Below, piece by piece: positions 48,822-61,936 of a stretch of 64,000 nucleotides of DNA (position 1 is the stretch's first letter; each line of letters begins with the position of its first letter). The DNA is taken from positions 4,084,501 to 4,148,500 of the forward strand of contig JAUCBN010000016.1 in assembly GCA_035048815.1 (NCBI GenBank), read 5' to 3'. The notes under the pieces are model-generated. The model worked only from the letters and a program-made list of their open reading frames with translations, did not search any database and was not told where the DNA came from. This DNA is from Abelmoschus esculentus. Lineage: Eukaryota > Streptophyta > Magnoliopsida > Malvales > Malvaceae. A program made the position numbers and the translations under genes.

Positions 48822-51660
48822 CTATTTGATGTAGATTAAATCAAATAAGATTAAGATAATATTACAATTGACGTTTTTGTCAATAGGAAAAATAGAAGCA
48901 ACAACTTAATTTTGAGATAGAGACAGAAAATAAACTAAACATGCAAAGAAAAGTGATTAATTGAGTTTATGCTAGGTCATAATGAAAATAATAGTAATAA
49001 AGTTAAAGCAAGAATGCAATTAATAAATACTCCACTATCTCTAACTTGAGCCAGTACTTTAATTTATTTAGAAACCCAAAGTAAAATACTCTTTTGTTGT
49101 CCTCCACATTCTCTACTACTAAATAGAAACAAAAGAAATAAGGAAACATGAAAGTTACCTTCAATTTGCAGCTTAGTTACAATTCAGTTAATTTGAATCT
49201 AATTAGCAATCAAATGCATGGTTAAGCACTGATATTCTTTCTGAAACAGCCCATTGAAACATTGCAAATTACATGAATTACCCATGAATCTAAATTCAGG
49301 TCCATCTTATTTTTTCAAAGAGCAACAAAAAATGTAGCTACACAAACGAGAAGAAAACATTCTTTTCAAACTCATGGAAAAAGAAAATGGAGAAGGATAA
49401 CCTCAGTTTAATGAAGGAGGAAAATTTGGACTGGACCAGGCTGAAGATTGGCAGAGGAAAGTTTTGATTGATATCAAACAGAAACAGTAAATTAGCACGG
49501 TCAGAACAATACTCAAAAATCACGAAAAAGAGCATCAAAAGAAATAAAAGTAAAGCTATTAAACCTAGATTCATAATGTAAGTAGCAAAGAAATTAAATA
49601 TGGAGTCAGGAAATTAGCTGCAGAAGGCAACAGCAGCAGAACCAAATCAAAATGCTGAAGTAGAAAACTGCTGCTGCCATCAGAATGGCAGTTATGCTTC
49701 ATACATATTTTTTATATTTGATTTTTTGGGTAAGTAAATGCGGGAGATTTTAGTGCCACTAATCATAATTTAACTGCAGAGCTTCAAGGAACAGATATAT
49801 GATGAATTGACAGTAGAAAAGAATGGAACATGCTGAACATAAAACTTAAAGAGTTCCAACAAAAAGTAATATCTAAAATTTACCTTCAATCCAGATCAGC
49901 TATCAGCAAATAAATCATCGTCAAATCTTTTCCCTTTTTGAAACTGTTTCCTGTCCTGCAGCACAGCATCTTTCTTCGCATGAGATAGGAATAACCACAC
50001 TCCTTTCTCCACAATCCAAAATAGAGATTACCAAGAACAGGTATGGACAGATGGATAGTTCTTTTCACTTTGTTTGATATATGTTTAAACATTCTTTCTT
50101 TTTGCCTTTTTGGGTGGCAGACCAATGCCAAATAATTGCCTTGACTTGTGGTTGCAGAGGCATTGATGTCTGTAGTGTTATACGCTTGATTCCACCAATC
50201 GAGGTGGTCCAATATATATGAGGGTTAAGTTCAGGATGGTGGCTAATGAAATTCTCGGAAGATTGGTTGAAATTACTTATTTGCTATGTTCTCTGCTTTC
50301 TTTCTTTCTTTTCTTTCCCCTTTTAACCTTTCCTGCTTAACATATTTCCTTTCTCTGCTGGCTAACTCTAGAATTAAGGTGATTTTAAGTGTTTCCAAGG
50401 ACCCAAGGTATACTCTAAGCACTAAAACCTCTATATCTCTTGAGGTGCAGGACAAAAACAGCCCAAGCAATATAAGATGCATATAAAAAAAAAAAACTAT
50501 TTAATATACCAAAAAGTTACCTATATACTAAATAACAACTGCTTGCTATACAAAAGGATTAAAAAAAGATGGTAGATCTGCTGCACGCTTCTAAAACAAA
50601 AGAAATGGGAATAGCCCATGGTAAGTGCATGACTCTTTTCCTGTTAACTTTTGCAGGTCGATGGTGTGAAGAAATTGGCAATGACTTAAAGGTCGGTTTC
50701 TAGTAGTTATGCAGAAGTTATCTAATCAAGAATATGATATCGAAACCTGAATAAGAATGAAAAACTTCTGCAGCAAATCACTTTCAGATAATGGAATTGA
50801 GAAAACAATAAACCATGTCTTTGAATTCCAAGACAGTGGAAAAAAATCATAAAAAAGCATATATGATTTTTAACTTTACCAAAAATAGAAATCAAGTAAT
50901 TCTCAGCCAAACAGCTTCATACCCCAATCATTCGATTCCTTTAAACGGGCCACATGAATCCAAACACTAAATAAAACATCACCGCTCTACATATTCTCAG
51001 CATGACAAAAGTTGCAGCCAATAGATAACAGAAATCGAAAATAACTAAGCAAAAGAATCACCGAATCCCGAAACGGATTCAAAAGAAAGTTAAAAGGAAT
51101 AGGGGAATAGGAAGAATACCAAGGCTTGACTGAACTTTCAGTAATCTCTAGAACTCCGATCAGCTGCAAAAACAAAGAAAAGAAAATAAAGAAGAAAAAA
51201 CCGAATTAGATGAAAATCTGAAGCTGATAGAAAGTAAATTAGTACGGAAATATAAAGCAAAAAAAAGGAGAGAAAAAATCGATTGCTGCACAGTTTGGTT
51301 GCAGGGGGAAATGAAAGAAAATCGGATTAAAAAAACAGAAAGAAGAAAAACTAAACTGATCATTTCCTATACCTTTTCTTCAAAAAAAAAAAAAAAAGAG
51401 CAAAACAAAGGAAAATCCATGGTTCCAAATCGAATTACAAGAAACCATCGTTTCAACCAAATGCAAAAGAGGAACAGAGAAGAAAACGAGGAGAAGAGTA
51501 AAGAACTCAGACCTTCGTCCGTCCGTCACTGAATTCGCCGATGGTAACCCCGTTTGTAGGCGGAGGCGCATGAGAGGAGGAAGATTTGTTACGTGAAAAA
51601 ATGGAGAAGAACTGGAGCGAAAATAAGGGAACGTAGTAACTGTGCCGTTGAATGCTTGAG
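48822..51660 (-). other. SEC10 5' leader region with probable non-coding exons
   Basis: The 2.8 kb upstream of the SEC10 ATG contain no ORF with a domain. Splice-like borders suggest leader exons at about 51513-51650 (ending GACGAAG|GTCTGA on the minus strand), 51120-51163 (TTTTTGCAG|CTGATCGG...GCCTTG|GTATTC) and perhaps 49884-49955. The last intron would end TCAAATAG directly before the ATG at 48821. Transcription would then start near 51650. This is inferred from splice motifs only. Confidence 0.45.
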
Positions 51661-53001
51661 AGAGAATATCTAAATATTATTAATAATTTTAAAAAAATAA
51701 TTGAAAAATCAACCTAAATAATTACTATTAAAAACAAATAAAAATGAAGCAACGAGTAGGAGTTGGATGAAAATAGATAACCTCGAATTAATCGGATCAC
51801 GTAGAACAAGATTCGAGCTTTATTGACTTGTAGCTCACATGCTTACATCATTCTAATTGCACTTGACACGTATATTTAAGGTAAAAATACATTTTTTTTC
51901 TTTAAATTATATGTATTTTTTTTAATTTCTTATCTAATTTCTTATATCTTTTAAAGTTTATAGTATTATTTATATTATTTTTTGGATAAATAATTTTTAT
52001 TTATCTAATTTTTTTAAAAAAGATATCATTAAATATAGACTTGTACAAACTGTGATTATCTATATCCCATGTTTATTAAAATAAATAAACGAAATAATAA
52101 TGTTAATAAATGAGCCTCTTTAAATAATATTAGAGACTAACTTTGAGCCTCTTTCATACAGCCCTTTCATTTTTTCTCTTGTCATATATATGACAATAAA
52201 GAAGACGAGGGTATTTTGAGATTGATTTTATTTTAAAATTTAAAAATAATTAAAAAATAATATAATTCTAATTGATTATGGTATTTTTAACAATGTTAAT
52301 ATTTTAAAAATAATGAGTAACATCTAAAATTTAAAAAATATAATAAGTCAAAAAATAGTTTAAAAGATATATTAAAAATATATTTTATTAAGTACGAGCT
52401 ATCTGGTTTCTGTGGTTAAAGGAACGCTTATTGTTTTAGAGGTTATGTTTCTTTTTTTTTAACAATTATTTACTACGTTTGATTTACTGGCTTAGTGCTT
52501 CCTTTGCAACAGCCTGCAAATTGAGCGATGATTGCTACTCTGAACATCTCTTCTTTGCTTGGCCTCTAACGTAGATAACAATGAAATATAGCAGCATAAG
52601 CTTATGAGTATTTCATCAATAATCTAATGAAAAGAAAAACACATTATATACAAGAAAAGAAAAAGATAACATTAAGGGAACTAAAGGTACGATGAGGGGA
52701 TTATCGGCATACACTGTGGGGATGCCGGAAGTGGATGCGAAGGCAGAACTTATGACAAGGCTTCTGCACTTCATTTGTACATCCGGCTGAGTGCAGATGC
52801 ACCCTATGTAACAAGATGTCAACATGTAATTGTCGTCTCCGTCTTTGAGTTGAGTGTCGTCCTGAATTTCTCAGGGAAAAGAAATTGTGTTCATCAAGGG
52901 ATCGTAGATGAAAGACGATTGCATCGGAGATGAAACTTACACGTGAGAGATCAGATGAACGAATATGATTGCAGATTGGATGTACACATTTTGTAAACCA
53001 G
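51661..53001. other. Spacer between SEC10 start and IRE-kinase stop
   Basis: About 1.3 kb separate the two minus-strand genes. 51661-52500 is AT-rich with no recognisable feature. 52500-53001 is less AT-rich and probably includes the 3' UTR of the kinase gene. A 69-residue minus-strand frame at 52616-52825 has no known motif. Confidence 0.5.
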
Positions 53002-56000
53002 TCATGGCTCAGAGGTTTTGGGGGCTTCTGCTGATTCCTTGGCGTTCTTTACAACCAGGTCATAATTGATGGAAGCCAACTGAGACAAATTCTGTCAAAA
53101 ACACACCAGAAAACTCTACTGAATTCTACAATATCACTGTAACATTGTAATTTTACCGCTTGTACCAACCAATATGATAAAAATTGAAGATTAGAAGTTC
53201 TCAACAATGAATTCAATTCAATCTGCTAAGTTATGAACGGAACTATATAGTGAGTAATGGTGGTCATTCTCACCTTATACGAGAAATTACTAAATGAGTA
53301 CTTCACTGCAAGGGCAGGGGCACTGAAATCCGTCAAACTGCCACATTCGTCTCCCTAATTCATATGAAGAAGAACTCTCAGAACAACAATGGTCCATATT
53401 CGACCGGTTTCAATTGAAAAATAATACCTATTCGAAATAAACTATAGTTATTCCTTTTCTTTGTTCAGTCTAAGTCATGTGAGAATCTAAAAATTACCAA
53501 ATGAAGTTAGCTTATTACTAACTCATGTACTAAACATGAGGAATAAGTAACACTCCTACCAAAACTAGAATTAAAAAATATTTGGTCTCCTCTCCTATTT
53601 TAGTCCTTGCTGCTCTTTATAGATGAAGTCCTTTTCTTCATCTTAGAATGTTCAATGTAATATCTTCATTCAAATTGAGGTCCTATAAACTTTTGAAACC
53701 ATAAAGAACTAAGAAGTTTCCTTAGCAGAGGCATCATCAAGGTATCATCCACTATAAACAGAAAAAATAGAGTGCTAGAATTTTGACATACATCTTCATC
53801 TTGCATGTTGCTGAGTGACCCGCTGCTGCAGGTGTCAGTCAAGTCATCGAAGTCACTACTTCCATGAACTTGTTCATCTTCGACAGCATACCGGCTCATA
53901 AAGTAACTAGTGTCATGTGCTTCAGTTGATGGTATGAACATAGCCTGCATCCCAGTAAGGAATCTCAAAAAGTTACAAAAATAGTAATCCCTATTCCTTT
54001 TTACTTATTCTTCGATTTGACAGTTTTAAAGATCGATGACATAAACGACCTTTTGTCTTGCAAGTGTACTCCAGTTAATATCCTTGAAGAAAACATGTTG
54101 CTTCACCTATCAGAAATATTCAATTGGCTGTTAATATCATTTTGACTTTGTAAAGAAGTCCCTGCCAAGGGCTCTAAGCAATTACCTCACTGGCTCCTGT
54201 GGCTCCTAGCCTTTGAACTGGATTTTCTGTTAACAGTCTGAAATGGAGCAAAACAAGGTTTTAAACATAAGGAAATGTCTCCACAATTTCTCAACCCACA
54301 GAAGGGCGTAAAGCTCCCCCGACAGCCAGTCAATACTATAACTAACTTCGGGGTTAATATGGTTCTGACGGATTCCATTGACTATTCTTCCATATAAGGA
54401 TGAAAACTTATCTTTATTGTTCTGATGGATTCAGTCATATACATTCAGTAGAGGTTTTTAATCACCAACTAGACAGGGTTATAGGAACTCAATCAGTTTA
54501 TGGTCATGCTATTTGAAAGATATTTATGTATGGATATGAAGGTTATTTACCAGTACACTACTTTTCTCATGATCATGCAATGAGAACTATATTAACGCCA
54601 AAACTACAGCAGGAATGAATGCTCCACATTGAATTATGGCCATATATATAAGGTCAAAAGGTCAACATCCATAACTTTTCAGAAGTCTTTGTTTGTAAAG
54701 CTTACTTGTCGATCAGATCACATGCTTCGTACGACATCTCCTCTGGTATCTTAGGCCAGGGTATATTTCTATTCATTATGTTGTCAAAAATTAACTGCAA
54801 TCATCAACAAAATAGTTATAATGTCAAGCTACAACCAGTATCAATTGTATATCATTAAGAATGAAAAAAAAAATAAGGTTCAGAGAATTCTATTTGAATT
54901 GAAGGATGCCAAAATCTAGAGCCTACGTAAATCCTTGCAATCTTATCCAATGGACTGGAGACAAGAAAACATAGAAATCCAACTTTGCACAATACTGTAT
55001 CATGTGGATGTAATATCTAAAGATAGGTTTTAAAATTATATAAAGAATTATTCGTTGCAAAATGAGCCTCTGGATTTCCTAAGGTTCTGCTTACTTATAC
55101 ATGTATAAAGAGAAGGATCTGCCGTCTAGAGTCTGCCAGTACTTCTTGACAAATCAACAAAATTGTTAGCTGAAAGTATTTTATCATCCTATACTACAAG
55201 CTTTATGAGACATCAATTTAAATTAGATTTAGAGCCTATCTCAATTTAAAAGTAAATAAAACAAGTGAGGTAGTGATGGGATGGCTTCAGAACTCTGTAT
55301 CACTATTCTCCTTTTGAAATTTTGGCTTAGTGATAAAATGTGTCTTAAGAGTTTGTTTAATCATGGCTAAAAGCCAGAGTATTGGTTTCCACGCCAATTA
55401 TTTTAGTTCTCCATATATGTATATTTGCTTCAAAGGTTAGCGTATAATCTTAGTCAAATCACGTGTTCATGTTACATAAATTAACTTGGTACTTACAGAA
55501 GTACATGAGCAGTGTATTAAGATAGAATTACCCATCATAATGTCCATATATTGTGAAACAAACAAACACTGGCTCAATTTACATGAAAATATTTCAATAC
55601 TTCCCAAAATTAACGATCTGATCGAAAGAAGAAAACAAATACATTCATATCATCCAAAATCGTTAAGTTTTGTGTGACCTACCTGTGGAGTTTCAGCATT
55701 GAATGGAGGAAGCCCTACTAGTAGCTCAAAAAGAATGATACCTACAGACCACCAGTCAGCAGTTGCACCTACAAAATAAAATGGAGTAAGAACAAAAGAT
55801 AGTGAAAAAAGAACGGAAATTTTAAACTTCACATTGCATGTGTCATTTGATTCGTTGATAGTGTCTGACCGTGTCCGATTCCAAGAAGTATCTCAGGTGC
55901 TAAATAGTCAGGAGTGCCAACAACTGAATGCTTTTGACGCCGTTCTCTCATTGGTGAAATTTGTTCTTTGGGTTCATCATCTTCCGTAAATCCACTACTG

Positions 56001-59000
56001 CTAAATGGACCTGATAAGTCATCTGTACTGTTGATAAGACCAACCTTTGAGAGACCAAAATCTGTTAACTGTGACAGAAGGGATTAAAGCTTCATGAGGG
56101 TGTACTTTTCTCATGGCAGCATTAAAATTAAAAGGGTTTAACACCATTGCAGGCAAAACAAAATATTGCATAATCTATCTTTGTGTAGCAACAACTATAT
56201 GGTAAATAAAATTAAAGATATTGACCTTGATGTGCCCATCTTGACCAATCAACAAGTTGTCTGGCTTCAGGTCCCTATGAATAACATTTAACGAATGCAA
56301 ATACTCCAATGCAAGAACCTGTGAAACATAAAAACAATGTGTTCCAGATGAGAGAATTTTATTGAGTCTAACTCAGGTATGCAGTCTTCTTAAAAAATGC
56401 TAGATAAGATTGTGGTCCTTACAACTTCCGCAATATATACACGCCCCATATCTTCATCTAAGCAGCCTAGATTTCGCAATAAAGAGTACAGATCTCCACC
56501 ATTTAGATACTCCATGACCAGGTAAAGATTTTCTTTACAGGTGAAGGAGTAAAAAAAACGGACCTGTTCAATCATTAGATTTATCCATATCAGCAATTTA
56601 AATACATATTGCATTCCCTAAAACTGTTTTCATATCGAGTCTCACCACAAAAGGATTGCGGACAGATATTAGTATGTTTCGCTCAGCTAAAATACTTTCA
56701 ACCGCATTTTTACGTATCATGTCTGCCTTCTTCAAAACCTGTGGAAGTAGAGATAACATTTAGTTATGGAAAAAAATTAACAGGTAAAATGTATAAGTGA
56801 TCCATTTCTGTATATATATATATACCTTTATAGCAAATAGATCTCCAGTTGCTCTTTTCCTAGCAAGGAAAACTCGGCCAAATGCTCCTCTGCTGATTGG
56901 CTTTATTATTTCAAAGTCTTCTATAGATGTTCGATCCTTAGCACATGGATTGATTGGACTAGCGCGCAGACTACGAATTGTATCATCTTCTAGTGAGCTA
57001 TCTTCAGCAGGCGTATTATTCGATGACTCAACTTTTTCATCCTCTATCTGCCCGCAAAGTTGCACATATTTTTCCCTATAATTAGACAAAGAATGAATTA
57101 TATATGAGAAGGTATGACTGAATATAGCATAAAAACAGCCAATATAAAGTTACTAAGTAAATGAACTGGTGAAGTAAACATAGGCTGAAATCCATATTTA
57201 GACTTGCCAATGAATTTAACTAAACAGAAGCTATTAACAAACTGAAAACAAAACACTGTGACCAAAAATTTTGGAGTGAGGTTAACTTACTGTAACAGTT
57301 TTTCTATTCGCCTTCCAAAAGTTTCTACAACAAGGGCATCAGCCTTCCTGTCTTGGATGGCATATTTTAGTTCATCCAGGCGTTCAAGCATAAAATCCAA
57401 TGTACTATAATCAGAATCATTTGCATTTTCAACAGAGCGAGCAATATCTAGCAGTTTCTGTATCTGCAAATTTAAGACAAAAACTCTAAAATAAAAACCA
57501 GATTATGCATCTTCAGCTCTCAATCAATTTAAAAAAAAAAGATGATCTAAGATCTCTGTTTAGAAAACCACATGATAATAATTGTAGATGGTCTTAGTTC
57601 GAGAGGCTCACTAACAGAATACCACATAAACTACATATTGTGAAGGAAAATAAAATTACGTGGTAGTTAGTCAATGGAAAGAGGAAACATGAAAATCTGA
57701 CATTTCCCAACAGAAAATAAAATAATAACACAGAAAATCAGATGACTTCATTTATGATGTAGAATCATACTAGATATAAATAATCCACGCTAAGAAAGCA
57801 AGTAACAACTGAGATCAAGTTGTAAACAAAATTAGTGAAGGCATCCTATGTTGCTTGGCCTCTTCATTTTTCTTGAATTTGACACTTGTATCCGACACAT
57901 GGATATGGAGATTTGACCTCCAACTAACCCCACCCTGCCAAATACATACATGCAACACTCACACCCTAGTCCGGGTAATATAGAGGTCATTTGCATAAGT
58001 ATTTACAGAGAATTTATTCAAGACAAGGTTAAACACAGACATATAGCTTATGACAATGATAACCTGTTGGTGATTCTCAAGCTCTGCTATTCTTCTCCGC
58101 CCACTCAACAGCAATTCAATCTGGCTAGTTCTTGGAGTTAACAATGGTGATCGTGGTGTCAAGCTTCCTCCTGATGAAGTTTTTGTACATAGATCGACTG
58201 TGGTTAGATTTAAATGTGTTTCACATGGTACACCATGTAGAACATTCAGATCCTCCATAAGAAATGCATTGTCAACATCAGGAACACAATCAAGCAAGTC
58301 ATTCGAGCATTGACGTGAATGATGGCTATGTTTTGGTGAAAAATCATCAATATCTTCATGTATACTTGATGTAGAAACTCTTGTAATCTCAAAACTTTCA
58401 CGTGGAGTGTCTACACTTTTGGGTGTGCTTTTTGGTGTCCATGAATCAAGAATTTTGTCTAGGGTTTCTGCCACTCTTTCAAGACGTTCATTCACAGTTA
58501 AGCCTTTCAAGTCACATCTATCAGCTATGGTACATATCCGAGAGTGCTCTTCCACATGTACAACTGGTATTTCAACCTCACAAATCCGGCAAATCATTGA
58601 ATTTTCATATGTCACATTTTGATTATCACCCCAGAATGGCCAAGAAGCTTTCTGTGTTCGAGAAGCTTGAGGATGGCATGATGGAGTTTCTAGAGGTTCA
58701 GTTCTAGGAGTCTCACATTTAGCTTGAGATTGTTCTACTCTTTTTTTGGCATTTGAATCTGATGTATCATGTCCTTTGTGGTTTCTCTTAGCTGCAGATG
58801 GAAGTTTCTTCCAAGATGACATCCTATAGATGCTTGAATTTGAATCAGTACTTTTGGCAGTTTCAACCTCTGCAATTACATTTGCACTACTTAAATTTTG
58901 ACTAACATGATCTTGTTTGCTTTTCTCTTGCCCTTTTGGTTTCTTCCTCTGTTTCTCACTCTCTTCCTTTCCATCACTTACTTGATTACTAATATCATGG

Positions 59001-60721
59001 CGTGCAAATTCATACATTTGTTCTGGATAAACTCCAAGGTCACTAAACTGATGAAGCCCCAGAATGTGGTTTTCCTCGTAACCGCTCTCTTTATGGAACT
59101 GCACAAGCCGGGTGCACCTCGTAAGAATAAAAAGCAGGCGGGTATGTAATTGTTTGGGGACTCCCATTGGTAGCTCCTGCCTTCTGTCATCTAAATTCTG
59201 AACAATGCTTTCACATTTGACCCAGAATTCACATGCCGGCATCTTTGCACAACGCTGTGCTACAACCAGCAAATCCTCCAAACGTTCTTTCCATTCAGGA
59301 TGAGAATCAGATGTATTTTCAAGCTTCTCCACCAAATCTCCAGCAAAAACACCCAAATCAGTGTTCACTTCCTCCTTTAATCTGTCAAACTTCATCCTGG
59401 TTGCAAGCAGAACCTCCTGAAAAATGGATTCGTTATTTACATTTATGAACATATTATAGTTAAACAAGGAGATAAACTAAAATCAAGAAGCTGCTAAGAA
59501 ATTTAAGTAGACTTTAACAGCAGCTATAAAAAGCTCTTTTTTTAAGCTATTTTGAGGAACGGCGATCTTAGTAAAAATTAGTTGAGGACTTGATGAAGAA
59601 TTGAATTTCTCGTTAAATAACCTACAGCTGGTTCCCCTTTGCTTTTCAATTTTTGTGGTTCTACTTCTATTAAAAGGAGGAATCAAGTTACCTCCATGTG
59701 GCCAAAAGCACGAGATTTCTTGAGAGGAAAAGGCCGTACTCCTTTGGAATTAAGCTCATGAGAGAAGCTTTTCACGTCAGGAGCTTTCTTCCTCCGCCCA
59801 CTGGTGACGCGCAATATAGCCTGGAAACGCGGTGACTGGTCCTCGGCAAAACAAACAACGTCGCAAAAATATTCATCGATATTATACTTACCACATGCTA
59901 CTATCAAACATGTCTAATTCATTGTAAAAAAAATAACGTATTATCAATTTACTTCTGTACTGAGTGGCGATGAAGTCCTTAGTGATTTTGATTGATTCCA
60001 CGGAGACTTTTTCCCTATAAACACTCGAGAAAACATCAAGAAAACGAAATTATTTATTTGTTCATTTCCACATTCCAACAGGGTCCAAAAGTAACATTGT
60101 AATTAATGGAGTTTTTTCAAATGTATAGTAAAATCAATCCTAAAAAGCAAACAGGTAAAATACCTCGATTCAATACAGAGAGAGAAGAAAGTTATGGGTA
60201 CCTTGATCAATGGGGTAAAGATTGGGAGGTTGAGAAGTGCAACCTTCAATTCCTGCCCTTAGCTTTTCCTTGTTAGCCACTTTTCCTAGCTTTACACCTA
60301 CATTTCCAAGATTCGAAGGCTTCCTGGCAGAGGAAGAGCACCTGAGAGGAGACGGAAGCGGAGAGGATCTCGTTCTAATGCGGTTCAATCCGAGAGTAGA
60401 GGCTAGAATTATGGAATCATCGTCGTGACTCATGTTCGGTTCTAATGACTCGATCTTACCGAAATCAAAATGACCGAAACCGTAATCATCAACTTCATCT
60501 TCGGCTTCATCTTCATAATCCTCGACGCCATCGCCGCTGCTTCTGCTGTCGTCTGATTTCTCCGCAGGTTCGCTCCACGACCGCTGAATAGGAATCCCTG
60601 GGATCTTGCGTAGCTTCGACGTCGATGAAGATGGTGATGAAGTCGACAGCGTAACCTTCATCCTTCCCGACGGCGTCGGGTCCTGATTCTTATCCGTCGA
60701 CGACATGTCGCTTTGTTTCAT
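53002..60721 (-). CDS. IRE: IRE-family AGC serine/threonine kinase (INCOMPLETE ROOT HAIR ELONGATION-like)
   Basis: This is a plant AGC kinase of the IRE/MAST-like group, linked to tip growth. Sixteen exons give 1212 residues: 60202-60721, 59692-59900, 58064-59416, 57291-57463, 56826-57075, 56646-56738, 56423-56563, 56226-56318, 55870-56068, 55683-55768, 54706-54794, 54186-54237, 54050-54106, 53792-53944, 53274-53354 and 53002-53091. A disordered N-terminus (GLNRIRTRSSPLPSPL) leads to the family core SPRFQAILRVTSGRRKKAPD and SFSHELNSKGVRPFPL. A Cys/His finger CRICEVEIPVVHVEEHSRIC lies near residue 519. The kinase (from about 806) has GAFGRV, AIK, HRDLKPDN (927), DFG (947) and GTPDYLAPE (995), with a roughly 45-residue insert after DFG. 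A C-terminal extension follows. The exon 2 acceptor is uncertain. Four IRE paralogues exist in Arabidopsis; which one corresponds is not settled. ATG codons at 60721 and 60706 are both possible. Confidence 0.9.
57846..57983 (-). repeat. Short dispersed repeat, copy C (IRE intron 3)
   Basis: On the minus strand it starts CTATATTACCCGGACTAGGG and continues TGTGAGTGTTGCATG. On the plus strand it starts CTATGTTGCTTGGCCTCTTC. The ends are therefore imperfect inverted repeats. It shares the start and the AAATTCAAGAAAAATGAAGAG-type 3' half with copy A. It is non-coding and 138 bp long. Confidence 0.6.
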
Positions 60722-61936
60722 TCACGGCATCACGATGAAGCGTGGTTTATTAGTATTAGATTATGATCAGATTGATCATCACGTAACGGAAGAGGAGAGA
60801 CTATAATTTCTTAAAAATGAATATAAATTCTCAAGAAAATAATAATATAATTTTGAGGAAGGAGAAGAAAATCCGGGCAATCATTTTGGGAGAGAAAGGG
60901 AAGAGTCAGGTTTCGCGGGAATGGTGCGTTTTAAGGTTCACAGTAAGGAACGGTAACAGTTTGTTTTGTTTTATAATTAAGTATTTATTTTAAATTTTGA
61001 TTTCAGTTTTGAAAATTAAAAAAAAAAAAAAAAAACGTGCATGCTGCGAACTCCTGAGTCTGTTAAGTGTTATATATTTTACTAAAATTTTTTCTTATTA
61101 TTTCTGTATTTATTAATATAATTACAAATTATTTTAAAACTTTTTAGATCATAAACGAAATTAAATTCTTATTACGAAAATAATTCCATTAAAAATATAA
61201 TTTTTTAATATTTTAAATGCACCAATATCACTTTGTAACATCCTCTCAACTAGAGAGGATTGTTAGTACCAATAAATCACAATCATATGAATATCTGATT
61301 ATGATACTCTCTAAATATATTAACTGATTAAAATTATTTCATTATAAATTTAACTAAGACACATGTTTTTTTCGATTGATACTTGCTCTCACCTTGTCTA
61401 ATGTATCTCAAAATATTATTAGCATTTATTAATGATAATTGATTTAAATAATAAATAATTTGATTCAATTTAAATAGATTTTGAATTTAAAATATAATAT
61501 ATATAAAAAATTATTGAACGATTTGAATCAGTTTAAATCAATAAAAACCTTAAAAATCAGAATGATAAAAAATATTAATAATTTTTTAAAGTATTTTTTT
61601 AAAATCACCATCCGACCGTACGAAAAGAAAAGGAGCAAGAATTGTTGAAGGGTCGGAATCGCTTTAATCAATAAAAAGAAATTGTTTATTCAAAATCTGA
61701 TCGAACCGCTCAAAAACCCGTGAGATCACGATCTACGGTTTAAATCGTCCTCCAATAACCACGTGTCACCTCTTCGCATCAGGTTGCATGTGTTTACCGT
61801 ATGACTACATGTACATGTAATCCTTCAAACCTCTAAAAAGGCATTAGGGTTTAATTAAATCGCGCGGCGAAAACCAAGGGTTTTAGTCTTAGAAGCAGCT
61901 GCTGCTGGTTCCCACTGTTTTCTCCTTCAGGAAGAT
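60722..61936. other. Shared upstream region of divergent IRE kinase and FKBP genes
   Basis: About 1.2 kb separate the two start codons, which point away from each other. The centre is AT-rich, with a 16-base A run near 61020. A perfect CATGTACATGTA-type palindromic stretch lies near 61808, and ACGTG cores near 61036 and 61760 resemble ACGT elements. I see no gene in it. The last 80 bp (GC-richer, CTTCTCC-type tracts) are likely the FKBP leader. Confidence 0.5.

Noticed and set aside
58402..59448. Plus-strand ORFs of 71-101 residues opposite IRE exon 3
   Set aside because: Antisense shadows of the long kinase exon.
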